The notes beneath the pieces were generated by a model. It searched no databases. It saw only the letters and a program-made list of their open reading frames with translations, and was not told the DNA's origin. The position numbers and the translations under genes were made by a program. Positions 34,156 through 46,537 of a stretch of DNA of 62,867 nt are shown here, piece by piece (within the stretch, counting starts at the first letter, position 1; every line of letters begins with the position of its first letter). The DNA comes from Candidatus Gastranaerophilales bacterium (GTDB taxonomy: Bacteria; Cyanobacteriota; Vampirovibrionia; Gastranaerophilales; Gastranaerophilaceae): positions 1 through 62,867 of the forward strand of contig CAJUPC010000008.1 in NCBI GenBank assembly GCA_910588555.1, in the 5' to 3' direction.

Positions 34156-34560
34156 TTAAAGCATGTTCTTTCTGATGTTTTCTTTTTGCTTATCAATCTT
34201 ATTAATTCTTCTTTCAATTGATTTGATTTGTTTGTCCAATGCTTTTCTTTCTGCTCTTACTGCTTGGTATTTAGCGTCAATATCAGCGTATTGAGATTTA
34301 ATATTTAATAATTCGTTTCTTACTTCTACCTGAGCATTGTCCAATTGAGTAATAGCGTTTTGCATTTTAGAATTTCCGGCAAGTTGTTCATTATTTGGGT
34401 TTGCAGGTGTTACTGCAGGTGCCGCCGCAGAAGTTCTAATGCCATAAGATGTGTCATCAAAGTTCAACGGAGTGAATGCGTTTCCGTCTGCAAAGCATGC
34501 CGTAGAGCATGCTGCCAATACTGTTAATGTTAATACCATGCTTTTAATTGTTTTTGTCAT
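34156..34560 (-). CDS. Exported coiled-coil protein, unknown
   Basis: A 134-aa protein with a signal peptide ending ACFA (residues 1-24). A Pro/Ala-rich linker (APAVTPANPNNEQ) follows, then a continuous coiled coil from about 65 to the end (LDNAQVEVRNELLNIKSQ, RKALDKQIKSIERRINKIDKQ). It should be periplasmic. The layout recalls small Skp-like or Lpp-like helical proteins, but no family is recognised. GGAGGAAAT precedes the ATG, and a terminator follows. Confidence 0.7.
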   Translation of the reverse strand: MTKTIKSMVLTLTVLAACSTACFADGNAFTPLNFDDTSYGIRTSAAAPAVTPANPNNEQLAGNSKMQNAITQLDNAQVEVRNELLNIKSQYADIDAKYQAVRAERKALDKQIKSIERRINKIDKQKENIRKNML

Positions 34561-34782
34561 GTAATTTCCTCCTCTATTATATATAGTAAATTATATATTA
34601 TTGTCATGCAAAAAAACTCATACAAAAACATGATAATTATTGGGAACAAAATGTCATGGAAACCGTCTGAGTACATGGGTTTTGCATGCTTTATTAAGTT
34701 TTGTAAAGCACCAAAACCCTTGCCATTATTGGACATGATAAATCATGAGAAAAACATGTTAAAAAAACATGAAAAGAAGTGC

Positions 34783-34811
34783 TTGACTTTTAAATTTCTT
34801 TTGCATACAAT
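34783..34811 (+). promoter_or_regulatory. rRNA operon promoter P1
   Basis: TTGACT (34783-34788), 17-bp spacer, TACAAT (34806-34811), near consensus; start near 34818. Confidence 0.8.
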
Positions 34812-34817
34812 AGAAAA

Positions 34818-35217
34818 CGTGGTCGGGATGAACCGAGAGGCGAAACCAAAACCACAATGAACTTTCAAAAATCAGATTAAGTTAAGAAATTTAAAGATTT
34901 TAAAAAATCACTTGACAAATAAAATTGATGATATAAGATAATAAATGCAGATGACACTAGCAATTAATAAATAAATTAATAAATGCATCTGATAATATAT
35001 AAGGAAGTAAACCCCAATTCATTTGATTGTGTCTGCGATAGCAGAGCTCACTGAGCGGTCGAAACGAAAAAGTTCAAACGGTACTTTGACAACAGAATAG
35101 CTGAAATAAACAATACTTTGTTAATTCAAAAATAAAATGATAAGGACACGTTAAGCAATACGCTTAGCGAAATGTAATGAGCTAGATACTGCGAAAGCAG
35201 ATACTAATAACTTTCTG
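34818..35217 (+). other. rRNA operon leader
   Basis: The 657-base stretch between 34561 and 35217 holds no convincing protein gene. It contains promoters P1 and P2, then an AT-rich leader with inverted repeats (CAGATG near 34949 and CATCTG near 34987) and sequence that should pair with the region after 16S for processing. No tRNA is seen. Confidence 0.6.
34912..34939 (+). promoter_or_regulatory. rRNA operon promoter P2
   Basis: TTGACA (34912-34917), a consensus -35, with TAAGAT at 16-bp spacing (34934-34939); an overlapping TATAAG is an alternative -10. Confidence 0.6.
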
Positions 35218-36738
<1,521 letters not shown>

Positions 36739-37051
36739 CTAGGGAGATTGAGGTAATTCCTTAAGGAATTTTAAAATGAGCCTCCATCCCAAGGTCGTTA
36801 ATCGATGACTTTTTTCAGGTTTGAATTTCATTTGTTTTCCTGATTAAACGAGATTTATTAATAAAGTATTTTCAGTCTATTTTGTTACCAGAGTATTTCT
36901 GGGTTGCACATTGAAAATTGCATAAGATTATAAGCGTATACAAAAGATAATTGTATAGATAAACAACTGTTATCAAATATAATATCTAAAGTAAACGTAA
37001 TCATCAATGAATAACTGAATGCGTTAGTTATGCAAATAACTAACAAATATT
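36739..37051 (+). other. 16S-23S spacer without tRNA genes
   Basis: A 313-base AT-rich spacer. I searched it for tRNA-Ile, tRNA-Ala or other cloverleaf marks and found none. It holds repeats such as CCTTAAGGAATT and ACTAACGC/GTTAGT-type inverted sequences that would help pre-rRNA processing. Confidence 0.75.
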
Positions 37052-40062
<3,011 letters not shown>

Positions 40063-40132
40063 TAGTTAGGTGATTGCGTTACCTTATAATCATTATGCAA
40101 CTTTCAGGGTACGACAAGTACTGTTTAACAGA

Positions 40133-40253
40133 TTTGTCGGTGACCAAGAGTGAGGAAAACTCCCGTTCCCATCCCGAACACGGTCGATAAGACTCACATC
40201 AGTGAAAATACTTGGCGGGCCACCGCCTGGGAAGATAACCCGTTGCCGACGCC
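40133..40253 (+). rRNA. rrf: 5S ribosomal RNA
   Basis: About 120 nt. Helix I is formed by TTGTCGG at the 5' side and CCGACG at the 3' side. The internal CCCGTTCCCATCCCGAACACGG block is the diagnostic 5S core (loops B and C), followed by CTTGGCGGGCCACCGCCTGGGAAGAT. It follows 23S by about 70 bases. Exact ends are uncertain by a few bases. Confidence 0.93.
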
Positions 40254-40261
40254 TATTTTAG

Positions 40262-40299
40262 AAAAAGACTCAATCATAATTTGATTGAGTCTTTTTTTT
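40262..40299 (+). terminator. rRNA operon terminator
   Basis: AAAGACTCAATCA-TAATT-TGATTGAGTCTTT followed by a T-run: a 13-bp stem, strong. Confidence 0.95.
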
Positions 40300-40463
40300 G
40301 AGACAAGTATACTTATGATAATTTTAGAAGATGAGTTTGAACTTCGGTATAATTTATTAGACATATATTAAAATATTAATTTTTGTAAATCTTTGTTTAA
40401 AGGAAATATTATTAACGTATTTTATTTTAAATATGTTATTCTTTTTAATACAGGAGGAAAATA

Positions 40464-40658
40464 ATGTTATCACCAAAAGAATCTGAAGTATTAAATTATC
40501 TTGTTAAAGGAATGTGCAATAAAGCTATTGCAGAAAAGTTATGCATTGAAATAGATACAGTAAAAGCTCATGTTACTTCTATTATGAAAAAATTTGGAGT
40601 TACAAATAGGACAGAAGCTGCTTATTTCGCAATAAAAAATAAAATTGTAATTATATAA
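40464..40658 (+). CDS. Stand-alone LuxR/GerE-type HTH protein
   Basis: A 64-aa protein that is only a LuxR-type HTH: LSPKESEVLNYLVKGMCNKAIAEKLCIEIDTVKAHVTSIMKKFGVTNRTEAAYFAI, with the family's 'L-x-P-[KR]-E-x-E-V-L' start and 'T-V-K-x-H' recognition helix. No receiver or ligand domain is attached, so it is GerE-like. CAGGAGGAAAATA gives a near-perfect SD, suggesting high translation. It is followed after 55 bp by the TspO-like gene. Confidence 0.88.
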   Translation: MLSPKESEVLNYLVKGMCNKAIAEKLCIEIDTVKAHVTSIMKKFGVTNRTEAAYFAIKNKIVII

Positions 40659-40712
40659 AATTTTATTATTTTGTCTAATGTTTTTTAATAAATCAGGTTT
40701 TATTATTATGTT

Positions 40713-41102
40713 ATGAACGATTTTGATTTTTATAATGTAATAAATAAACCTGTGTATGCTCCGGACAGAAAAGTCTTCGGGCGAGTTTGGAGCGTACTTT
40801 ATATTTTAATGTTTTTATCATTTATAATATTTTATTTTCAGCCGTTAAGTTTATCAAAAATATTAGCAACGCCTTTGTTTTGTTTGCAATTTTTGTTAAA
40901 CTTAAGCTGGACGCCTGTGTTTTTTAAGTATAAGAAAATAGGTATGGCATTTGCTATATGTGGATTGCTTTTAATAACCGTCATTTTAATGACTTTGTTG
41001 TTTTTTAGAATGTCGTTTTTACTTGGTATTTTACAAATCCCATACATTTTGTGGTTAATATTAGCGACGAGATTAAACTACGATATTATGCGTATGAATT
41101 AG
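40713..41102 (+). CDS. TspO/MBR-family membrane protein, short form
   Basis: A 129-aa protein with four clear membrane helices. The TspO landmarks are VFGRVWSVLYILM, FLLNLSWTPVFF (the N-x-x-W-[ST]-P-x-F motif) and the ending PYILWLILATRLNYDI. TspO proteins bind porphyrins and related ligands in membranes. The usual first helix, which should precede the 'P-x-x-x-F-x-x-V-W' segment, is absent: the protein starts only about 24 residues before that Trp. TATTAT lies six bases before the ATG with no SD, so the mRNA may be leaderless. hemW, also linked to porphyrins, is 12 kb away. Confidence 0.8.
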   Translation: MNDFDFYNVINKPVYAPDRKVFGRVWSVLYILMFLSFIIFYFQPLSLSKILATPLFCLQFLLNLSWTPVFFKYKKIGMAFAICGLLLITVILMTLLFFRMSFLLGILQIPYILWLILATRLNYDIMRMN

Positions 41103-41267
41103 CTATGTATAAAGAAAAACGGAGTTTATACAACTCCGTTGGAATTAAGAATAGCTGGAAGTATGAAAAAGATTTAGTAATTATATTTAACGTAATAAGT
41201 CCTTAAAATGCAATTGCCCGTATGTCTAATATTTTGACTTTTTTATTTAAATCATTAAATTGTAAGT

Positions 41268-41645
41268 ATGTTAATTTTGGAGTTTTTCAATAAGAATAAA
41301 ACCTGTTCTCATTCGCAAGTTAAACCTGATGTTGATTATGCATACTGTCCTGATTGCGGTGAACTTATCGAAAATCAATGGTATTTAATTCGCTGTGCGT
41401 GTTGCGGGGTAAAGTTAAAAGGTTTTTTGAAAAACGGCGAAATTCTTCCCGAAAAACATTTTTGTCATAATTGCGGGACAAAGGATTATGTTATTGAAAG
41501 GATTAATAAGATTAATTTTATTGATATTAGTTATGCGGTTTTAGTTAAAGCTGTTGTGCCAAATGATGAATATTCTTATATACAAAGCTGGGTAGATGCT
41601 AAAACATCATATTGCAAACCGAAATTGCTGCAACAATTCCGATAA
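41268..41645 (+). CDS. Zinc-ribbon protein
   Basis: A 125-aa protein with two CxxC pairs per ribbon: YCPDCGE, RCACCGVKL and FCHNCGTKD, plus CSH near the N-terminus, probably binding one or two zinc ions. The last 50 residues have no recognised fold. No SD; TTGACT (41234) with a weak TAAATT (41256) six bases before the ATG suggests a leaderless start. Its 3' end overlaps that of the convergent spmB by 47 bp. Function unknown; nucleic-acid or protein binding is likely from the ribbons. Confidence 0.7.
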   Translation: MLILEFFNKNKTCSHSQVKPDVDYAYCPDCGELIENQWYLIRCACCGVKLKGFLKNGEILPEKHFCHNCGTKDYVIERINKINFIDISYAVLVKAVVPNDEYSYIQSWVDAKTSYCKPKLLQQFR

Positions 41646-42132
41646 AATCAGCAAGCAAGCCCACGATTAATGCGTAACGGAGTTTTGAAATTCCGACAGC
41701 ACCGAAATAAACCGCAAGAACATAAAATGTTGTTTCACTTGACCCTACCATTACTGCTGCAAGTTTTGTTGCGTAATCATCTGGTCCTAAATTATTTGCT
41801 ATATCAGAGAAGACACCAAGAGCTGCAGAACCTGATAAGGAGCGTACAAGCATTATAGGAATTGTATCAGCAGGAACATTAAAATGTGCGAGCAAAGGCT
41901 GTAATGCTGTTCCTATCATTTCAATTATTCCTGAAGCTCTGAACATTGAAATTGCAACAATTATTGCAACTAGGTAAGGAATAATATTTACCGCGACTTT
42001 AAACCCGTCTTTTGCGCCGTCTGTGAATGTTTCATACAGCGGAACTTTTTTACATAATCCCATTGTAAGGATTAGTAAAAGTATCGCCGGTAATGCCCAG
42101 AGGGAAATTATGTTCATAATTGATTGGAACAT
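41599..42132 (-). CDS. spmB: Spore maturation protein B-like, nucleoside-recognition (Gate) domain
   Basis: A 177-aa multi-pass membrane protein. Seen: ALPAILLLI, the Gate-domain core VAVNIIPYLVAIIVAISMFRASG, the conserved MLVRSLSGSAALGV, and GSSETTFYVLAVYFGAVGI, all typical of SpmB. The ATG (42130-42132) overlaps the spmA stop as TAATG and has GGAGG eight bases upstream; a TTG five codons upstream also opens the frame but is unlikely. In Bacillus SpmA/SpmB affect spore core dehydration; in non-sporulating bacteria the role is unknown. Confidence 0.9.
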   Translation of the reverse strand: MFQSIMNIISLWALPAILLLILTMGLCKKVPLYETFTDGAKDGFKVAVNIIPYLVAIIVAISMFRASGIIEMIGTALQPLLAHFNVPADTIPIMLVRSLSGSAALGVFSDIANNLGPDDYATKLAAVMVGSSETTFYVLAVYFGAVGISKLRYALIVGLLADFIGIVAAISVCNMMF

Positions 42133-42713
42133 TATTTTTCCCTCCAAAATTTTTCAAATATTTTTGCAAGAGCGATTGCGCTTACAAATGCAATTGATGT
42201 CACAAGAAGTGTCGGAGCTATTATTTCTGTCGGGTTTTTGTATCCTATGCCGATTAAAATTGCAATTACTGTTGCGGGAATTAATTGAAATCCTGCCGTA
42301 TTCATTGCCAGAAACATACACATCGCATTTGAGGCAGATGTTTTGTCTTTATTTTGTTTTTGCATTTCTTCCATTGCCTTAATTCCGATTGGAGTTGCAG
42401 CATTAGTAAGTCCGAATGCGTTTGCAGAAAAACTCATAGCGATATCGCCGATTGCGGGTGAGTCTTCGGGAATTTCGTTAAATAATCTTTTTGTTATGGG
42501 TTTGATTATTTTTGCAATAATAGCGATAAGACCGCATTTTTCTGCAATCTTCATCATACCGAGCCAAAACGCCATAATTCCGATAAGTGAAAATGCAACT
42601 TTAACGGACAATTCTGCGCCTGTAAGTATTGAATTCACGACATCAGGAAGTTTTCCGTTTATTGCTCCCGCTATTATTGAAATCGTAATTAACAAATAGA
42701 ATATGTAATTCAT
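42132..42713 (-). CDS. spmA: Spore maturation protein A-like, nucleoside-recognition domain
   Basis: A 193-aa membrane protein with SpmA marks: the N-terminal NYIFYLLITISIIAGAINGK, LIGIMAFWLGMMKIAEKCGLI, FPDSPAIGDIA-type loop (EDSPAIGDIAMSFSANAFGL), NAATPIGIKAMEEMQ and MCMFLAMNTAGFQLIPAT. The four-residue-scale match makes the call firm; the transported or sensed molecule is unknown. It is first of a two-gene, translationally coupled operon with spmB. Confidence 0.92.
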   Translation of the reverse strand: MNYIFYLLITISIIAGAINGKLPDVVNSILTGAELSVKVAFSLIGIMAFWLGMMKIAEKCGLIAIIAKIIKPITKRLFNEIPEDSPAIGDIAMSFSANAFGLTNAATPIGIKAMEEMQKQNKDKTSASNAMCMFLAMNTAGFQLIPATVIAILIGIGYKNPTEIIAPTLLVTSIAFVSAIALAKIFEKFWREK

Positions 42714-42751
42714 AAACCTATTAAATCATTAAATTTAACTATGGTCAAATT

Positions 42752-43312
42752 CTATAGATTATTTAAAATTTTCACTGTCTGCTTGACGTATTGTTTGACG
42801 GCATGTGTTATAAGCAAATCGGGTTCGGACATTGTGAATTCATCAAGGATAATTATTCCGCGTTTTAAATCTCCGCTTTCAATATACAAGAGTCCGAGCA
42901 TAACTTTGTTTAAAGGGTTTTCTCCGCCCGAGTATTCGGAAATTTTTGCGGGAATAATATTCAGTGCCTTATAACATTTTACTAAATCCTGATAGTATTG
43001 AAGATTTAAACTGTATTGTTTTATGGCGTCTTCATAAGGCTGCTGTGCCATATTGGGGTAGCCGATTTCCATATAGGCGTCAGCGATATTGTTGTAATAA
43101 ACAGCGGTTGCCTGTGTGTTGGGATTTAGGCTTATTGCGATTTTAAATTCCTGAATAGCTGCATAATAGCAGCGCTCATTCATATATCGAAGTCCCAAGT
43201 TATTATGAAAATAAGCGTTTTTTGTCGCGTCAATGGTGTAAACCTCAGGTTTTCTGTAGCCTGAGGTTAGAAGACTTAAAAATATTAATGATATTAATGC
43301 AAGTTTTCTCAA
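42752..43312 (-). CDS. Exported TPR-repeat protein
   Basis: A 186-aa protein with a signal-like start (MRKLALISLIFLSLLTSGY). Three to four TPR-like helix pairs follow: HNNLGLRYMNERCYYAAIQEFKIAISLNPN, YYNNIADAYMEIGYPNMAQQPYEDAI and LLYIESGDLKRGIIILDEF. It probably acts in the periplasm as a binding scaffold. Its start overlaps the stop of the upstream MBL-fold gene by four bases (ATGA), so the two are coupled. Confidence 0.8.
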   Translation of the reverse strand: MRKLALISLIFLSLLTSGYRKPEVYTIDATKNAYFHNNLGLRYMNERCYYAAIQEFKIAISLNPNTQATAVYYNNIADAYMEIGYPNMAQQPYEDAIKQYSLNLQYYQDLVKCYKALNIIPAKISEYSGGENPLNKVMLGLLYIESGDLKRGIIILDEFTMSEPDLLITHAVKQYVKQTVKILNNL

Positions 43313-44238
43313 ATTAAATCTATTTCCAACCCTTCGTATGCAAGAATTATGCTTTCGTCGTTTTTATAATGTTCTTTTATGGCGTTTAACTTATTGTCAT
43401 CATAGCCCGGGTCATAATGGAAGAATACGAGTTTTTCTGCATTTGCCTGATGTTTGCATTCCACTGCCATGTCAAATGTAGAGTGTCCATATCCTTGTTT
43501 TGGTGCGAATGTATCCATATAATCTTCTGTTGTATATTGTGCGTCATGGATTAAAAGATTGCAGTTGCGGGCAAAATTTGCAAGTTTTTTGTCGCCGCCT
43601 GTGTAACTTTCTTTATCGGTTGCATATACAAGAACTTTGTCTTTGTAAGAGATTTTATAAACAAGAACGCCTTCTTGCGGATGAGCGTAAGAACGATAAC
43701 ATGTGATTAAAACATCATCATTTTCAACTTTAGCATCATCTTCTGTTTCAATACGTTTTATAATCGGAGCTTCTCCGTGGCGGAGAATTATTCCTTCTGT
43801 TTCGTTTAAGTCTCTTATGTTCAAATTCCCTGCGATATCGCCCAAATCTAGCGGAAAAGATTTGCCGAAAAGAAGTTGTGCAAGTTCATCGGATAAACTT
43901 TCGTTGTAATTTACGTTTCCGAAAACATTTACAACAGATGACGGGATATGTAGCGGACGGAAAAAAGTAAAACCTTGCAGGTGGTCTTGGTGAATATGAG
44001 AAATCAAAACCGTAGCGTTAATAGGGGCTCTGTCGGCAGGATTAACTCCGGAAGAAATATATTTTCCCATAAGTTCGTTTCCTATTCCGATTAAACCTGT
44101 TCCCGCGTCAAGGATTATCAAATGTCCGTTGACATTTATTTCAACGCATGATGTATTTCCGCCGTATTGTAAAAAATCCTTGTCAGCTATGGGATAGCTT
44201 CCGCGTACGCCTCTGAATTTTACTTTAAATTCGCCCAT
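43309..44238 (-). CDS. Metallo-beta-lactamase-fold hydrolase
   Basis: A 309-aa MBL-fold enzyme. The metal-binding core is SHIHQDHLQG (HxHxDH) at about residues 80-89, with further ligands at AHPQE, HDAQYT and HSTFDMA/FFHYDPGYDD. The start KFRGVRGSYP...YGGNTSCVEI is the pattern of the group that includes RNase Z-like and cyclic-phosphodiesterase-like proteins. Substrate cannot be told; a cyclic nucleotide or phosphodiester is likely. AAAGGATAA precedes the ATG. It begins a coupled pair with the TPR gene. Confidence 0.87.
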   Translation of the reverse strand: MGEFKVKFRGVRGSYPIADKDFLQYGGNTSCVEINVNGHLIILDAGTGLIGIGNELMGKYISSGVNPADRAPINATVLISHIHQDHLQGFTFFRPLHIPSSVVNVFGNVNYNESLSDELAQLLFGKSFPLDLGDIAGNLNIRDLNETEGIILRHGEAPIIKRIETEDDAKVENDDVLITCYRSYAHPQEGVLVYKISYKDKVLVYATDKESYTGGDKKLANFARNCNLLIHDAQYTTEDYMDTFAPKQGYGHSTFDMAVECKHQANAEKLVFFHYDPGYDDNKLNAIKEHYKNDESIILAYEGLEIDLI

Positions 44239-44249
44239 TTTTTATCCTT

Positions 44250-45191
44250 TCACTTCTTGATTGTTATTGTTGTATTTTGGTCTTTTTCTTCGCCTGTGTA
44301 GATTGTTGAGCCGAATACAAGCATTTTTGCAAGTTTTTGGACATTTTTAAGTCCTGTTTCTTTATTTTCTATATGGAATACAACTTTGTTTTTGTGATTT
44401 GTAACCGTAATCATCCTGAAAGCATTTGGATAAGACACAAGTGCGGGACAGCTTACGTAAAGGATATTTTCCTTTTGAGTAATTTTTGCTCCGTGGTAGT
44501 GGCCTTGAAATACTGCTATAGGATTTTTATATTTATTAATGATTTCTTCCATTTTGTCAGCATCCAGCAATCTGTGGTTGGGGCTGTTGTATGGTTCAAG
44601 TACGGGAATATGCATGAATATTAAAACAGTATCTTTTTTTGAATTTTTTAACTCGTTATCAAGCCAGTTAAGCTGTTCTTCACCCAGTCTGCCGTTGGAT
44701 GTGAGCCTGTCGCGGATTATTGTATCCAGAACTATTGCCTTGTAACCTTTTTGGGGCACAAATGAATAATATGATTTTTCAAATTTATAGTTTGTATTGT
44801 ATTTGTTCACCATATCCATGTAAACGCGCGGTGTCAAATATCCGCCAATCATTGTGTCGTGGTTTCCGAATGAAAAATACCAGGGTACATTAAGATTTTG
44901 AGTATGCGGTAAAAATGCACTTAATTCTTTTTCAAAAGATTTATCAATTAAGTCACCCGTAAACATTACAAATGATACGTTTGGTTCACCATTAATCTGT
45001 TCGATTGCGTCATCAAGAAGTTTTGGAGATTCTGCAATCATTTTGAATGTTGTATTATTTTGACCTGTATAATAATGAACATCACTTACCTGTGCAAATT
45101 TCAGGCTTGATGAACTTGAGTAACCTTGCAGCCCCCATAACATGGCACCTGCAAGCAATATTGATACAGACCAGTTTTTAAATGTGGTCAT
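44250..45191 (-). CDS. Exported metallophosphoesterase (calcineurin-like)
   Basis: A 313-aa protein. A signal or anchor is at residues 6-22 (WSVSILLAGAMLWGLQG). Metal-binding motifs of the family follow: AQVSDVHY (D-x-H), MFTGDLID (GD), SFGNHDTMIGG (GNHD), LIFMHIPV (H) and VFQGHYHGA (GHxH). It therefore hydrolyses a phosphate ester or diester, possibly in the periplasm. ATG 45191 has AAAAAGGAAA; two longer in-frame starts (45227, 45254) run into the upstream gene and would place a basic stretch before the signal. Confidence 0.87.
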   Translation of the reverse strand: MTTFKNWSVSILLAGAMLWGLQGYSSSSSLKFAQVSDVHYYTGQNNTTFKMIAESPKLLDDAIEQINGEPNVSFVMFTGDLIDKSFEKELSAFLPHTQNLNVPWYFSFGNHDTMIGGYLTPRVYMDMVNKYNTNYKFEKSYYSFVPQKGYKAIVLDTIIRDRLTSNGRLGEEQLNWLDNELKNSKKDTVLIFMHIPVLEPYNSPNHRLLDADKMEEIINKYKNPIAVFQGHYHGAKITQKENILYVSCPALVSYPNAFRMITVTNHKNKVVFHIENKETGLKNVQKLAKMLVFGSTIYTGEEKDQNTTITIKK

Positions 45192-45219
45192 TATTGTTTC
45201 CTTTTTCTTTTTTCTTTTG

Positions 45220-45930
45220 TTAGCCATTTTGTTCCAACATGTTCTTAACTTCATTATAAATTGAATTCAAACTTTTATCATCATCAGAGAGTATGATTGC
45301 TTTATCGATATTTAACAATGCAGATGAGTAATTTTTCTCTGCATAGTCACATAAACCGATATATTTGTATACATCTGATGTTTGGATGTTTCTGACAAGC
45401 ATTTTTAATTTTATTTTTGCGTCTTCATGTTTGCCGATGTGGTATAAAATTTTGGCTTCTGTCAAAAGATACGGTATACTTTCTTCGATAGAAAGTGCTT
45501 TTTTTATATCATTTTGTGCGGCTTGAAGATTGTTTATGTGCATATAAACTTCTGCACGTAATGCATAAGCAATATCTGAGTTTGGATGTTTTGCAATATA
45601 TTCGTTTAAAATACTTATCGCATTATCGTAATTTTTCTGTGAAATAAACGCTTGTGCGCGTGAAAGTTCAGATTGTGTATAGTCAGTTTTAATAACTGTT
45701 TTGCTGCTGTTAACGTCAGATTTTTTTATTTGCAGTAAAGTATTTTGCAAATATTTTGCTTGCGAATTTTGCGGTTCAAGTTCTAAAATTTTGTTCAAAT
45801 AATTTAATGCTTCGTTATAATTTCCGTAAACACAATAATTTGAAGCAATATCAAGATAATCTTCCGTAATCTCACTTGCAGATACTGTTAAACCCGAAAA
45901 TATTAAAAGTAACAAAAGCAATTTCTTCAT
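45220..45930 (-). CDS. Exported TPR-repeat protein
   Basis: A 236-aa protein with a signal peptide ending VSA (MKKLLLLLLIFSGLTVSA). At least five TPR units follow, for example SNYCVYGNYNEALNYLNKILELEPQN, AQAFISQKNYDNAISILNEYI and LCDYAEKNYSSALLNIDKAII. Its role is as a periplasmic binding scaffold; the partner is unknown. A TATAAT ends six bases before the ATG with no SD. It is upstream of, and probably co-transcribed with, the phosphoesterase gene. Confidence 0.82.
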   Translation of the reverse strand: MKKLLLLLLIFSGLTVSASEITEDYLDIASNYCVYGNYNEALNYLNKILELEPQNSQAKYLQNTLLQIKKSDVNSSKTVIKTDYTQSELSRAQAFISQKNYDNAISILNEYIAKHPNSDIAYALRAEVYMHINNLQAAQNDIKKALSIEESIPYLLTEAKILYHIGKHEDAKIKLKMLVRNIQTSDVYKYIGLCDYAEKNYSSALLNIDKAIILSDDDKSLNSIYNEVKNMLEQNG

Positions 45931-45936
45931 AACTCA

Positions 45937-45942
45937 ATTATA
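45937..45942 (-). promoter_or_regulatory. -10 hexamer for leaderless TPR mRNA
   Basis: On the minus strand TATAAT, six bases, then ATG 45930; no SD. Confidence 0.5.
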
Positions 45943-45995
45943 ACATAATTTAAATGTATGATGATATAAGTTATCTGATGTATTATTGTTATATT

Positions 45996-46535
45996 ATGGA
46001 AAATTTTAAAAACTTCTTGCAGTCTTTCGGGCTTGCACCTAAAAAAGTTGAGCCTGACCCTATGGCTCCTTCATATATAAAACCTGATGGAACTAAAGTT
46101 GTTGAGCAGGTTTCCGAGAACGGCAAAGTCGTTTACGAAATTTCTCCAAACGGGCTTTTGATTTCAAGAAGTTACACAAAAGATGATAAATTATTTTTTG
46201 ATTATGCCCGAAAAGCTAATTACGAAATAGGTCACAGCTACGATCAAGACGGAAGAGTTGTTTGTGAGGTTAATTCTCTTTATAACGAACATAATAAGCT
46301 TGTAAAAAAGACTGAAATCGAATTTAAATATCATGACAATGGTGCTAAATCACAAGAAATTTCGACAGTAACTCCCGGAAATTCAAAAGTCGAAATTCAC
46401 TATGATGAAAAAGGCGAACTTTTAGAAAAAATAGTTCATCAAGGTACTGTTAAAACCTGGTATGATAAAAATAATAAACCCTTTAAACGTGAAATTGACC
46501 GCGGTTCGGGCGGTATTATAACCGAAAACTTGTAA
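45996..46535 (+). CDS. MORN/YwqK-like repeat protein
   Basis: A 179-aa protein from ATG 45996. It has five or so short beta repeats of the MORN/YwqK type, with patterns such as PDGTKVVEQVSENGKVVYEI, DQDGRVVCEVNSL, YHDNGAKSQEIS and YDEKGELLEKIVHQG. YwqK-type proteins are often called antitoxin-like, but no toxin is adjacent, so I do not assign that role. No signal peptide. TATTAT (45981) is nine bases before the ATG. It converges on the zinc-ribbon ATPase gene, two bases apart. Confidence 0.65.
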   Translation: MENFKNFLQSFGLAPKKVEPDPMAPSYIKPDGTKVVEQVSENGKVVYEISPNGLLISRSYTKDDKLFFDYARKANYEIGHSYDQDGRVVCEVNSLYNEHNKLVKKTEIEFKYHDNGAKSQEISTVTPGNSKVEIHYDEKGELLEKIVHQGTVKTWYDKNNKPFKREIDRGSGGIITENL

Positions 46536-46537
46536 AT

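Noticed and set aside
34606..34860. 84-codon open frame ahead of the rRNA operon
   Set aside because: It spans rRNA promoter P1 (34783-34811) and part of the leader, has no SD and no recognisable protein pattern; more likely chance.
45996..46535. Toxin-antitoxin system suggested by YwqK-like repeats
   Set aside because: No toxin gene is adjacent, and MORN-like repeats alone do not show that role.
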